64,000 bases of DNA from Dyadobacter sp. CY347. GTDB lineage: Bacteria; Bacteroidota; Bacteroidia; Cytophagales; Spirosomataceae. Below, one piece after another: positions 8,848-18,007 of the stretch. Under the pieces are notes generated by a model. The model searched no databases. It saw only the letters and a program-made list of their open reading frames with translations, and was not told where the DNA came from. Every line of letters starts with the position of its first letter. The first letter of the stretch is position 1. The translations under genes and the position numbers were made by a program. The stretch spans positions 1,426,001 through 1,490,000 of the forward strand of contig NZ_JAKFFT010000002.1 of the NCBI RefSeq assembly GCF_021502655.1, given 5' to 3'.

Positions 8848-9666
8848 TTACATTCCCATTTTCTTGATAAATGGTCCTGCTATTGCCAAAACCTCTTCCA
8901 TAGTCAAAGGTTCGTCAAATGATTCTGTTACAGTATCTCTGCTGATACCAACAACTCCCGACAGTGTAGCAGCATCCAAACCAGCGTGAACTGTGTTAGA
9001 CTCAGGTGTTGAACCTTTGTATACTGCCTCTGGGAAGCCTTTATCCTGTGTGATCCATCCTTTCATCATTGGATCTTTTTTCAGGTGGCCGATGATTCTT
9101 CTTACCAGCGAAGCATGGCGTGCTTCTACTGAGTGAACTTGCAATGCATATTCCAAAATAGCAGGAGCAGTGATCAGGTTACCAGCTTGGCCTTTGTAGG
9201 CACGAACACCAGTGTCTTCCAAGGCTGCTGAGATCGTGATGAATGTCATGAAGTTAGTCCATGCATCAGGGAAAGCACCACCATAAGTGAAGTCAAACTG
9301 AGGACGATCAACAGCAGCGCTGCCCAATGCACCTTTCAGAAAGTCAACGTGTTGCGTTTCATGTCTTTCAATTTGAGAGAATACCAAAGTATATTCCGCA
9401 GGAATAAAATTGGTCATTCTGTTTGCCTGAAAGTAAAATGTTTCTTCTAGATATTCGAGTGTTAGTGCGAAATTAAGGACTTCGGTAACAGAAGGAGTTG
9501 CTCCGTAGGCTTTGTTAACAACGGCAGCAAATGCAGTAGGAACAGCAGCAGTTGCCAAAGTATTTCCTATGCGGTTCATAAACATGCGACGGGTTGTATG
9601 CGCAAGGCGTCCTGCTGCGTCACCGTCAACTTGTTGAATGCTATCTAATATTCTAAAAATATTCAT
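8848..9666 (-). CDS. Ferritin-like domain protein (exported, Ferritin_2 type)
   Basis: 272 residues. A long N-terminus with TRRMFMNRIGNTLATAAVP looks like a Tat-type signal placed about 26 residues in. The four-helix ferritin-like part carries paired metal-binding residues: LEYLEETFY, ERHETQHVDF, ALEDTG and SVEARHASL. This pattern fits the Ferritin_2 / desiccation-related Pcc13-62 group, proteins of uncertain role with a possible di-iron site. It lies 20 bases downstream of a paralogous gene and is probably co-transcribed with it. Confidence 0.82.
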   Translation of the reverse strand: MNIFRILDSIQQVDGDAAGRLAHTTRRMFMNRIGNTLATAAVPTAFAAVVNKAYGATPSVTEVLNFALTLEYLEETFYFQANRMTNFIPAEYTLVFSQIERHETQHVDFLKGALGSAAVDRPQFDFTYGGAFPDAWTNFMTFITISAALEDTGVRAYKGQAGNLITAPAILEYALQVHSVEARHASLVRRIIGHLKKDPMMKGWITQDKGFPEAVYKGSTPESNTVHAGLDAATLSGVVGISRDTVTESFDEPLTMEEVLAIAGPFIKKMGM

Positions 9667-9686
9667 GTCAGTAAGTTTTTTAAATG

Positions 9687-10385
9687 TTAGCGTGGCAGAT
9701 CTTTTCCACTGATTTTATCCATAATAAATGGTGCAACACCGCTCAGAATTACGGACGGAGAGAAAGCATTTTCCAAGCCCATATTGTTGATCTGTCCACC
9801 TGCGAATTCCAATGCGTTCGGGTTGATCAAGTCAGCGATTGCAGAAGCGTGTCTTGCTTCAACTGATACGATCTTACCAGCAACAAGCAGATAATTGACA
9901 TCCTTGATCAGCTTGCCAGCGCCGTTGTAAGCAGCTACGCCAGTATCTTCAAACAATTTTGCAGCGCCAAGAACACTCGTACGGTCTGCGAAGTCAATGG
10001 CAGAGAAGTTTGGGGTAAGGCCTTTGATAGCATTTGATCCCAATGCAGCTTTGAAAAATTCTCTGTGGACGATTTCGTGGTCACGAATGTCGGTAAGGAT
10101 CCATTTTTCCATATCTGTCATGTTCAGATAAGGAGTCATCATTACTTGCGTATAGAATGCAGCTTCAAGCTGTTCCAATGCATACGCATAATTAAGAATC
10201 CCAAGATCGCCTGTTCCCAGGTTCACTGTGTCATCTGATGCAAGATCCTGCTCTGTGCAGGCACCAAGGATAAAAGCTCCCGTGGCAGCGGCAACACCCG
10301 CAGATCTCAGGAAGTAACGTCTGCCCACTTTTGATAGCATTGCGCCCTCAGAAGGTTCAGGATTTTGAGTTAATGTTTTGTTCAT
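9687..10385 (-). CDS. Ferritin-like domain lipoprotein (exported, Ferritin_2 type)
   Basis: 232 residues. RRYFLRSAGVAAATGAFILGAC combines a twin-arginine motif with a lipobox, so it is probably a Tat-exported lipoprotein. Ferritin-like ligand pairs are YALEQLEAAFY, RDHEIVHREF, LFEDTG and SVEARHASA, matching the downstream paralogue helix for helix. The pair probably works together in the envelope, perhaps in metal or oxidant handling; this is inferred from the fold only. Confidence 0.82.
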   Translation of the reverse strand: MNKTLTQNPEPSEGAMLSKVGRRYFLRSAGVAAATGAFILGACTEQDLASDDTVNLGTGDLGILNYAYALEQLEAAFYTQVMMTPYLNMTDMEKWILTDIRDHEIVHREFFKAALGSNAIKGLTPNFSAIDFADRTSVLGAAKLFEDTGVAAYNGAGKLIKDVNYLLVAGKIVSVEARHASAIADLINPNALEFAGGQINNMGLENAFSPSVILSGVAPFIMDKISGKDLPR

Positions 10386-10610
10386 ATCAAAAAGTGTTTG
10401 AAGTTTATTGTGAACCGTTTTAGAATTTCCGAGCTGGTCCTGGCAGACTTACGCTGTATAAATCTTTATGGATTAAGCAGAAAGAAATTATCTTGCAACT
10501 TTTAGGAATACTATTTTTTGATTTTGCATTAAACCAATTTAAACAAATCATATTCGGTAAAATCGTTGGATTATTTAATTAAAAGTATTTTTCAAATATC
10601 TTGAAATAAA

Positions 10611-10650
10611 TAAAAAAAGGGCGCTATAATTAAATAGCGCCCTTTTTTTA
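10611..10650 (-). terminator. Rho-independent terminator after the DUF4394 gene
   Basis: A 16-bp perfect inverted repeat (TAAAAAAAGGGCGCTA, 10611-10626; TAGCGCCCTTTTTTTA, 10635-10650) with an 8-nt AT loop. Oriented on the minus strand it follows the stop at 10659, and its A/T runs make it potentially bidirectional. Confidence 0.85.
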
Positions 10651-10658
10651 GATGTGAA

Positions 10659-12239
10659 TTACAAACCAAATCCCAAAGCAAAGCCTTTGACAGATCCTGC
10701 GAAATCGGAAACTTTTGTTGCGCTTCCGTTCGTAAGGTTAATGGAGTATAATCCGGTATTTCCGCCTACGGTAAGCATAGCGTAAGCCATGCCCGTTGTA
10801 CCGCCGATATCAAAGCCATTGGCTGCATCAACATCGACGCCCAACGCCCCGATTTTTTCAAGACCGCCGTCGTTTGGTGGGTTTTGCTTGAACAAAGAAT
10901 TTGATTCGCTGTCTATATCATATAACACTGTGCTGGTTGTGCCTGCAAAGCTGTTGGTATAAGCCGCTGCATTCACGAATGGTGTTCCAGGTCCAGGCAC
11001 GAGTTTCAATGATCCGTCCACAAGTGTGATGCCGTTTGAAACATTGATACGAAGGTTTTGTCCTGTGTTGCTAACAATGCGCAGCCTGTCAGCAACCGGG
11101 TTGAAGTCGAAACCGAAGCTTGTGCCCATTACTTTGAAATTAGGATCATCCAGGTAATGCAGCGGAGCAAGCGCCTTGGCAGCAGCAGTTGCCAGGTCAA
11201 GTCCGTAAAGTTTTCCGTCTGAACCCAGTGCATGCAAACGGCCGTCTGCCGGGCGGAAGTCAATTCCTTCGATGTTTACTCCCGTTGGTAAGCCTGTGAT
11301 CGCTTTCTCGATGCGAGTTCCTGCGTTCATTGGATTGAAGATCAACAGCTTGTTGGATGCATCAACGGCATAAGCAACCGGGCTTGTAGGAATTGCGATG
11401 CCAATGATCTTGCCGGTAGGAAGATTTCCGATTTTGGTAAGCGAACCCGTCGTAAGGTTGATTTCTGCCAGTTCCCAGATGTTGTTCACTTTTACAGAAG
11501 CAATCGCATAGTTGTTGACAGAAGAAATGTCAAATCCACCAACATCCTGAATGTCTGTTCCCAACGGCCCCACTTCCTTTAAAACGCCATCATTAGGAGG
11601 CATTTGCAGGAAAAGTTTATCCACATCCGGATCAATGTCATAAAGCTGCGTGGTTGTTGCACCAGCCACATTGTTTGTATAGGCAGCAGCGGCAACTTTC
11701 ACATCATTATAACCTTTCAAATAACCATCCAGTGCAGCCAATGCATTGGTTTCCGGATGCAAACGCATATTTTGGGCAGTGTTTGTAACCAGCCTGATGC
11801 GGTCAACAGTTGGGTTGAAGTCAAAACCAACCACTTCCGGGCCTGAAATACCTGGATTGAATGGAACCGGGCTTATCACCGTAACTCTTCCCGGATTAAT
11901 GTCGGAGCGAAGATTAACCGTGTAAATGTGATTCTTGTTTCCTACTGCGTAGAGCTGGCCTGTTGCAGGACGGAAATCAATGCTCAATAATTTTTCATTA
12001 GGCTCCAATCCTGCGGAGATCGAAAGTGTGCGGATGGGCGTACTTGGGTTTTGTACATTTAATTCATAAATCTTGTTGTCGCTTGTTAATGCGTAAAAAA
12101 TCTGGTTAGGAGCGCTCACCAGCGGCACCGGCTGGCTATCGAGTTGGGTTTGTTCCGTACAAGCCTGATTTACAAAGACCAGACCAGCGAGAAGCAGCGA
12201 ACTGCCGGAGACGGATCGCAAAATTTTAGAGATTTTCAT
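10659..12239 (-). CDS. DUF4394 domain lipoprotein with two repeats
   Basis: 526 residues from ATG 12239. A longer reading from 12281 adds 14 residues before the signal peptide and is unlikely. The signal ends in a lipobox (LVFVNQAC). The mature protein contains two homologous halves, seen as GFDFNPTVDRIRLVTNTAQN and GFDFNPVADRLRIVSNTGQN, each followed by an AAAYTN segment and an LYDID segment with PPNDG. These are DUF4394 signatures, with a predicted beta-propeller-like fold. Probably envelope-anchored. Function unknown for the family. Confidence 0.85.
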   Translation of the reverse strand: MKISKILRSVSGSSLLLAGLVFVNQACTEQTQLDSQPVPLVSAPNQIFYALTSDNKIYELNVQNPSTPIRTLSISAGLEPNEKLLSIDFRPATGQLYAVGNKNHIYTVNLRSDINPGRVTVISPVPFNPGISGPEVVGFDFNPTVDRIRLVTNTAQNMRLHPETNALAALDGYLKGYNDVKVAAAAYTNNVAGATTTQLYDIDPDVDKLFLQMPPNDGVLKEVGPLGTDIQDVGGFDISSVNNYAIASVKVNNIWELAEINLTTGSLTKIGNLPTGKIIGIAIPTSPVAYAVDASNKLLIFNPMNAGTRIEKAITGLPTGVNIEGIDFRPADGRLHALGSDGKLYGLDLATAAAKALAPLHYLDDPNFKVMGTSFGFDFNPVADRLRIVSNTGQNLRINVSNGITLVDGSLKLVPGPGTPFVNAAAYTNSFAGTTSTVLYDIDSESNSLFKQNPPNDGGLEKIGALGVDVDAANGFDIGGTTGMAYAMLTVGGNTGLYSINLTNGSATKVSDFAGSVKGFALGFGL

Positions 12240-12390
12240 ACCATTTTGGTTGAGTGTGACAAGTAATTTGACACACCACATACGACTAGCCCTTCGTTTT
12301 AGATCAATCGCATTTAATTAATTTTTAATCCGAAAGGCATCGGATTTAATAGCATTTTAATGCTCGATTAATGTGCATAGAACAGATCAA

Positions 12391-14175
12391 TCACTCTTTC
12401 GACATCATGCCGATCATCTTGTCCAGGTTAAGACTCCTGGCCGAAGCGTCAAAAATTTCCCTGTAAACGCCCTCTTTATCATACAGTTCGGTGTGCGTTC
12501 CGAACTCTGCAATACGCCCTTTTTTCATGACGTAGATCTGATCCGAATCCAGGATTTGAGAAAGACTGTGCGAAATGATGACGACTGTTCGGCCTTTTTT
12601 AATAGCATCCAAACTGTTCTTGATCTGCTCGGTTGCAATGGCGTCGAGGCTGGCGGTGGGTTCGTCGAGGAAAATGACGGGTGGATTTTTAAGAAAGAGT
12701 CGTGCGATGGCGATGCGTTGCTGCTGGCCGCCCGAAAGCATCTGAGCGTCGGTTTCATATTGTGCAGGAAGTTCCATAATCTGATCGTGCAGATAAGCTT
12801 TTCTGGCCGCTGCGATCAACTCTTCCTGCGAAGCGTTCATTTGTCCATAACGGATATTCTCAGCAATGGATCCCTTGAAAATGTGATTTTTCTGCAAAAC
12901 CATCCCAATGGAATTACGCAAAGCAGGCAGATCATAATCTTCCAAAGGACGGCCATCCAGCGTAAGTGTGCCCGAATCCGGGGCGTAAAAACCGATGAGC
13001 AAATTGATCAGTGTGCTTTTCCCGGCCCCCGACAAACCAACCAGCGCCGTGGTTTGCCCGGATTTGATGTTGACATTAATGTTGAACAATGCTTTCGTCC
13101 CATTGGGATATGTGAATGAGACGTCGTTCAGCATATAATCGCCCTTAATGGCTTCCGGAATGACTTTCCCACTTTGTTCCACAGCATTATCTGCATCCAG
13201 AATGTCGAAAAATCCTTCGGAGTATGTCAATGCATCATTCATCTCGTCATAGATCCGGTGCAGCTGGCGGATAGGAGCGGAGACATTGTTGAAAAGCAGG
13301 ATATGGAACATGATCGCACCAATGGACATTTGCTGGTCGAGAACCAGATAGGCCGTTAGGATGATAATCAGCACGACGCCAATTTGTTCAATAAAGCTCT
13401 TGATTCCGTCGTATGCAAAGTTGGTGCGGCGCGTTTTGAGCTGCGTTTCCATCAGCTCCATCTGCGTCTGATACTGCTTTTGCCCCTCAAATATTTCCCT
13501 TACAAATGATTTGATGACAATGATGGACTCAATGAGATTGATCAGCCCGCTGCTTTTATTTTCCCGTTGCCTTTTCAGTTTGCGCCTTACGCCCTGCAAT
13601 TCGCCTGCCTGCTTGTAACTGATCCAGAAGTAAACCGGTAAGATCGCCAGGGCAATTGCCCCGACATAAAAATTTGCAGAAAACATGATCGCAAGCGCGA
13701 CGATGGAATTGGCAAAGAGAGGGAGAATGTCGATAAAAAAGTTCTGGATCAGCTTAGTAAGGCTTTCCACGCCACGGTCAATGCGGGTTTGGAGCTTACC
13801 TTTCTGATTGTCGTTATCGCTGTAAAATGCAAGATTATAAGTTAAGATCCGGCTGATCGCTTCCTGCGCGAGATCGCTGGAAACTTTGATCCTGATTTTT
13901 TCACCAAAATAACGCTGCCCAAATACGATTAGCGAGTTGACAATTTCCTTTACAAACAGAATCAGGGAAATCTTGATTAGCAAGTCCTTACCCTGAATGA
14001 TCCCCCAATTTTTATCCAGCATTGCCTGAACGGAATCCACCGTATAGCGTAAAACCCAGGGGTTGACCTGGGCAGTGACAGCGCCTAGCAGTGTAAGAAA
14101 AAGCGCGAAAACGATTTGCTTGTTATACGGCTTTACGTAAGGTTGAAGGCGCTGGAATATTTGCCAGATACTCAT
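12391..14175 (-). CDS. ABC transporter, fused permease and ATPase (exporter type)
   Basis: 594 residues. The N-terminal half has about six membrane helices of the type I exporter fold. The C-terminal half has Walker A (GLSGAGKST), signature (LSGGQQQRIAIARLF), Walker B (VIFLDEPTASLD) and the H-loop (IISHS). It would act as a homodimeric inner-membrane exporter, since no second half-transporter is adjacent. The substrate is unknown; MsbA-like lipid or multidrug export are family options. The DEAD-box helicase gene lies 59 bases upstream on the same strand. Confidence 0.9.
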   Translation of the reverse strand: MSIWQIFQRLQPYVKPYNKQIVFALFLTLLGAVTAQVNPWVLRYTVDSVQAMLDKNWGIIQGKDLLIKISLILFVKEIVNSLIVFGQRYFGEKIRIKVSSDLAQEAISRILTYNLAFYSDNDNQKGKLQTRIDRGVESLTKLIQNFFIDILPLFANSIVALAIMFSANFYVGAIALAILPVYFWISYKQAGELQGVRRKLKRQRENKSSGLINLIESIIVIKSFVREIFEGQKQYQTQMELMETQLKTRRTNFAYDGIKSFIEQIGVVLIIILTAYLVLDQQMSIGAIMFHILLFNNVSAPIRQLHRIYDEMNDALTYSEGFFDILDADNAVEQSGKVIPEAIKGDYMLNDVSFTYPNGTKALFNINVNIKSGQTTALVGLSGAGKSTLINLLIGFYAPDSGTLTLDGRPLEDYDLPALRNSIGMVLQKNHIFKGSIAENIRYGQMNASQEELIAAARKAYLHDQIMELPAQYETDAQMLSGGQQQRIAIARLFLKNPPVIFLDEPTASLDAIATEQIKNSLDAIKKGRTVVIISHSLSQILDSDQIYVMKKGRIAEFGTHTELYDKEGVYREIFDASARSLNLDKMIGMMSKE

Positions 14176-14234
14176 AGTGGATTTTCGGGGAAGCTATGGA
14201 GATTCAATTCAGGAGTTATCCCAATAACTATGCC

Positions 14235-15563
14235 CTACTTTTTGCCGGAGCGCTTGATGGGGCGCCCGTATTTCTGCATTTTTTCCTGCGCGTGGTTTCT
14301 TCTGACGTTCACCTTCTTGTTTTTATCAATCTTTTCATGAAATGCGCCGCCGCCTGCTTCTCTTTTGGGAAGCTTTACATCAATGCTCTTCATGTAGATT
14401 TGCGGTTCTTCATCCGGCGTAAGGATTTCCGATATTTTAAGGTTTTCGGGAAGGTCTGCGATCGGGATCTGGTAATTCATCAACTCCTCGATTTGCTCTT
14501 GGCGCTCTTTTTCGCCTTCTGTAATGAAAGAAATGGCCACGCCCTTTTTATCTGCCCGGCCTGTCCGGCCTATGCGGTGGATGTAATTTTCCGGAATTTC
14601 AGGGATATCAAAATTGAAAACGTGCGAAACCTCCGCCACGTCCAATCCGCGCGCAATGATGTCTGTGGCGATCAGGACGCGATAATTGCCTTCGTGAAAT
14701 TGTTTAACAGTGTTAAATCTGTGGTTTTGCTCCTTGTTGGAATGGATAACGCCAATTTTATTCAAGTAACCCAGTTCAAGTTGCCCAAAGAGCTGATCGG
14801 CCAATTTCTTGGTGGCAACAAACACCAAAACCTTTGTCATATCCGCATTTTCTTCAAGGAGCAGATCTAGCAGGTTGACTTTGGTATAAAAGTTCGGAAC
14901 ATTATAAGCCTTTTGCTCAATGTTCTCCAACGGCGTGCCTACGGGAGCAGCTTCAATCCGCACTGGGTTGTTAAAGTAAGTCTGCATTAATGCTTCGACC
15001 TCCGGCGTTAATGTCGCTGAGAAAAGCAGGTTCTGGCGTCTCTGTGGCAGGAGGTCCAGAATATTTTTAAGCTGCGTACGAAAGCCCAGGTTCAGCATTT
15101 CGTCCACTTCATCGATCACCAGTTTTTTAATCGCTTTGGTTTTGAGAGAGCCGTTCAATGCCAGGTCGAACAATCTTCCCGGCGTTGCAACAACCACGTC
15201 CGCGCCGTTTTTCAGCTCAGCCATTTGGACTTTAATATTGCCGCCGCCATATGCGCCCACCACTTCCAATGTCAGGTAAGCGCTCAGTTTTTTCACTTCT
15301 TCCACCACTTGCACCACAAGCTCGCGCGTAGGAACCAGGATCAGCAGTTGCGGCAGGCGATCTTTGGAAAATTCGATTTGGCGTAGGGTAGGGAGCAGAT
15401 ATGCGAAAGTTTTTCCTGTCCCGGTTTGCGCAATCCCGCACACATCTTTGCCAGACATCATAACCGAAAACACCTTATGCTGGATAGCCGTCGGCGTTTC
15501 GTAGTTCAGATCAGCTAGTGCCTGTAATAGAGGTTTGGTGAGATTTAATTCTTCAAAAGTCAT
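14235..15563 (-). CDS. DEAD/DEAH-box RNA helicase
   Basis: 442 residues from ATG 15563, which directly begins the Q-motif region (MTFEELNL). An upstream in-frame ATG at 15587 would add eight hydrophobic residues and overlap the putative promoter. Motifs in order: AQTGTGKT (I), PTRELVVQ (Ia), VATPGR (Ib), DEVD in place of DEAD (II), FSATLT (III), ATDIIARGLDV (V) and HRIGRTGR (VI). A lysine/arginine-rich tail ends the protein. It unwinds RNA duplexes in the cytosol, probably in cold or ribosome-assembly contexts. Confidence 0.92.
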   Translation of the reverse strand: MTFEELNLTKPLLQALADLNYETPTAIQHKVFSVMMSGKDVCGIAQTGTGKTFAYLLPTLRQIEFSKDRLPQLLILVPTRELVVQVVEEVKKLSAYLTLEVVGAYGGGNIKVQMAELKNGADVVVATPGRLFDLALNGSLKTKAIKKLVIDEVDEMLNLGFRTQLKNILDLLPQRRQNLLFSATLTPEVEALMQTYFNNPVRIEAAPVGTPLENIEQKAYNVPNFYTKVNLLDLLLEENADMTKVLVFVATKKLADQLFGQLELGYLNKIGVIHSNKEQNHRFNTVKQFHEGNYRVLIATDIIARGLDVAEVSHVFNFDIPEIPENYIHRIGRTGRADKKGVAISFITEGEKERQEQIEELMNYQIPIADLPENLKISEILTPDEEPQIYMKSIDVKLPKREAGGGAFHEKIDKNKKVNVRRNHAQEKMQKYGRPIKRSGKK

Positions 15564-15584
15564 AACAATGATTATAATAAAGCA

Positions 15585-15592
15585 CAAAGTTA
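15585..15592 (-). promoter_or_regulatory. Candidate -7 box for the helicase gene
   Basis: TAACTTTG on the minus strand fits TAnnTTTG and lies 22 bases before the chosen ATG at 15563. It would leave the alternative start at 15587 outside the transcript, supporting the shorter protein. Confidence 0.45.
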
Positions 15593-15617
15593 CGCCTATT
15601 CTGCGGTTAGCGCGGCA

Positions 15618-15974
15618 TCATTTGCCTGTATATAGCCACGCCCACCAAATCAGGACAAATTGCAGTGGCAGCCGAAGGATCGCGAGCCATAGATAGGGAT
15701 TCTGTTTTTGGTAAAATGTAATGGCCATTTGAATGTTTGCGGGAAACACGGCCACCAGCAAAATAATGATCAGCCAGGCGCCTATCGGCCGGGTTGCAGG
15801 GAAAAGCAACAGCAACGCAAAGGCGATTTCACAAATTCCACTCACTAAGACGAGCTGGTAATGCCAGGGCACAAATTTTGGCATGATCTGCATAAAGCCC
15901 TTCGGGCGAAGGAAATGCATGGTGCCTGTGAAAATGTAGAGGGCGGCCATGATGTAAAGTCCGGTGAGTTTCAT
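15618..15974 (-). CDS. DoxX-like small membrane protein
   Basis: 118 residues with four hydrophobic helices. The HFLRPKGFMQIMPKFVP segment and the layout match small DoxX/DoxD-like membrane proteins common in Bacteroidota. It probably sits in the inner membrane. Some family members support quinone- or thiol-linked redox reactions, but nothing here fixes a role. Confidence 0.75.
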   Translation of the reverse strand: MKLTGLYIMAALYIFTGTMHFLRPKGFMQIMPKFVPWHYQLVLVSGICEIAFALLLLFPATRPIGAWLIIILLVAVFPANIQMAITFYQKQNPYLWLAILRLPLQFVLIWWAWLYTGK

Positions 15975-16010
15975 GGCTTGTTGATTTAGTAATGTTGTGC
16001 TTACTACTCT

Positions 16011-16047
16011 ACAAAAAAAGAACCAGAGGATAATTCCATCTGGTTCT
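16011..16047 (-). terminator. Terminator after the beta-barrel protein gene
   Basis: The inverted repeat AGAACCAGA (16019-16027) / TCTGGTTCT (16039-16047) is followed on the minus strand by seven T residues. It is placed 28 bases after the stop at 16075. Confidence 0.75.
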
Positions 16048-16074
16048 CTTCAATGTTGCTGAGCAAATGACCAC

Positions 16075-16716
16075 TTATCGTGTTCTAAGTCTGCCCGTGT
16101 TGCGGTTATAAGTGCCTAGCGGGAAGCTAAGACCAGCATTGATCCCGAAATTCTGGTTTTTAACATTGGTATTGCCGTCTTTGGTCACGTCAATAAGGCC
16201 CAGGCCGTAACGTGCATCGAGGTTCAGCCAGATTTTTTCTTGCAGGCGGATGTTAATCCCTGCCCCGAAAGTCAATCCAAGATCAAATGGAGAATAAACG
16301 CGGTTGTTAGAATCGCCATTCAGGTTGTTTCCGTCTTTGTCCCGAGCGCCTACCAGGAAATTAAGGTTCGGTCCCAGGAAAATTTTCGGCCGCACTTTAT
16401 CGCCATATTGTCCGAAGAAGAATGTTGCCAACAATGGGGCCTGGATGTAATTAAGGTTGATTTCGTTGGTTTTATTGTTGATCTGTGCGCCCATTTGCGT
16501 AAACAACAGCTGTCCGCTAAATCCGAAGCCGGATTCTGAACTGTAATTGTAGAAACCGCCGACCGTTAATCCTGGTTTCCAGTCCGTGTTAGCAACGTCC
16601 CCTCTGAAATTGGCGATAGAAACACCGACAATCGGTCCAATGGAAACATTCTCTTGCGCTTGTGCCTGCGATACAAACAATGTAACCGCAAGTAATAGAA
16701 TAATACAATTTTTCAT
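16075..16716 (-). CDS. Outer membrane beta-barrel protein (PorT-like)
   Basis: 213 residues with a cleavable signal (VSQAQAQE). The mature part starts VSIGPIVGVSIANFRGD, the usual opening of the small outer-membrane beta-barrel family (OMP_b-brl_2) in Bacteroidota. Alternating hydrophobic strands follow, with glycine-rich turns (FGAGINIRLQEKIWLNLDAR). It ends just after a GLSFPLG strand with an arginine-rich tail. Probably an eight-strand barrel of unknown role. Confidence 0.8.
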   Translation of the reverse strand: MKNCIILLLAVTLFVSQAQAQENVSIGPIVGVSIANFRGDVANTDWKPGLTVGGFYNYSSESGFGFSGQLLFTQMGAQINNKTNEINLNYIQAPLLATFFFGQYGDKVRPKIFLGPNLNFLVGARDKDGNNLNGDSNNRVYSPFDLGLTFGAGINIRLQEKIWLNLDARYGLGLIDVTKDGNTNVKNQNFGINAGLSFPLGTYNRNTGRLRTR

Positions 16717-16785
16717 CTGAGTAGGTTAAATATAAATTTGTTCGAAAACAACAAATCATATACCAAGACAAATGAAAAAGCACCC

Positions 16786-16813
16786 GCCGCTCAATGTGCT
16801 CATTGCAAGCGGC
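16786..16813 (-). terminator. Possible terminator after the J-domain-like gene
   Basis: GCCGCTCAATG (16786-16796) pairs with CATTG (16801-16805) and AGCGGC (16808-16813), with a two-base bulge. On the minus strand the stem is followed by a short T run. It lies about 95 bases past the stop at 16907, so it is only a candidate. Confidence 0.45.
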
Positions 16814-16906
16814 ATATTTATATATTTATATTTAGTCTAAACTCGGAACCGGGGAATTAGCTCTACAACTGTATACGTAACCCGCAAAATCAACGGATTG
16901 TAACTG

Positions 16907-17980
16907 TCAATAATCATCGTCTTCAAGGAAAGACTGCCCCGGGATCTGGTAGGTTTTTAGATATGCTTTGAGCTGTGAAGGCACTTTCCAGTTTTTGATC
17001 ACATTGCGGATGTTTTTGATCTCCGCTTTCATCTCATTTACATTGGTGTTGAACTTGACGATCACAGTTGTAAGAGAATTGGCATGTTGGAATGGCAATC
17101 CACAAACCGCCGAGATCTTTTTCTGAATGCCTTCTTTAACCAGTTCCAGTTCTTCCACTTGCTGTTTGAGCACCTTGTTGTAGTAATTCAACTGATTCTT
17201 ACTCAAATTTTCCAATTCGTCCTGCCCAATCCGATCCAGCTCAATCTGTAATTTCAGAAGTTTCAGCAAGTTATTTTCCTGGTATGCCTGGGTTACCTGC
17301 TGCATAATGTCTGTCTTACGCAGCTTTTCGGTTTCATCCTTTTCCAGGTCGGGGTGAAACGCTTTTACGAGGTCCATATAAACGGTTCGTACAGATTTCG
17401 TTGTTTTCTGCTGTTCGGCAAGTTGTTTTGCCTCCTGAATGCGCTTATTCAGCCGTTCTTCACGCTGTTCCGCTTTAATGCGCTGCTGTTCTTCTTCGGG
17501 AAGATCATGGAAATTTTCATATTGAACAGTTTCCTTGGCAGCCTCACTTTCGATCAAAAAAGCCGGATCCGTGATTTTCTCCGATTTTGCTCTTTCTTCC
17601 GCGAGCAAAACCTCAATGTCCACTGCACTGTATTTATTGAAAACCGGCTTCAAATCGTCAAACCCGTAATGTGCGATCAGGTCGTAAGCGCTTTCTGTGA
17701 TCAGGTAAGCAAGTTTGTCCTGGTAAATTTTTCTAAAAAGATCAGCAGAATAAGTCCTGTCCATAATGTGGACGATCTCAACACGGAATTCCTGATATTC
17801 TCTAACCAGCGGGTCGAGGTCCGTCGGGATACGCTGGATCATCTGATCGTAAGCGCTTTCCAGTTCGGGGATCAGCCGATCCAGTTCTTCGATTTTTTCG
17901 GATAGCTGGTTAAATTCTTTTTGTCTTTTATTCAAGACATTCTTCCGCTCATTAATATGTAAAACAGCAGTTTCGGGCAT
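16907..17980 (-). CDS. Coiled-coil protein with a degenerate J-domain-like segment
   Basis: 357 residues, very rich in E, K, Q and L, with long heptad-like helices at about 10-55 and 165-300. In the middle is YMDLVKAFHPDLEKDETEKL, where HPD occupies residues 209-211, followed by IMQQVTQAYQENNLLKLLKL. This is the helix II - HPD - helix III layout of DnaJ-type J domains. No glycine/phenylalanine or zinc region is present. It is probably cytosolic and may work with DnaK, but this is inferred from the motif. Part of a minus-strand run with the DMT transporter. Confidence 0.75.
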   Translation of the reverse strand: MPETAVLHINERKNVLNKRQKEFNQLSEKIEELDRLIPELESAYDQMIQRIPTDLDPLVREYQEFRVEIVHIMDRTYSADLFRKIYQDKLAYLITESAYDLIAHYGFDDLKPVFNKYSAVDIEVLLAEERAKSEKITDPAFLIESEAAKETVQYENFHDLPEEEQQRIKAEQREERLNKRIQEAKQLAEQQKTTKSVRTVYMDLVKAFHPDLEKDETEKLRKTDIMQQVTQAYQENNLLKLLKLQIELDRIGQDELENLSKNQLNYYNKVLKQQVEELELVKEGIQKKISAVCGLPFQHANSLTTVIVKFNTNVNEMKAEIKNIRNVIKNWKVPSQLKAYLKTYQIPGQSFLEDDDY

Positions 17981-18007
17981 GGAGGTAATTTTATGGGAAA
18001 CTTGCGA

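Noticed and set aside
12373..13119. A 248-codon plus-strand open frame opposite the ABC transporter gene.
   Set aside because: The opposite strand encodes Walker A, signature and Walker B in order; the plus frame has no such support.
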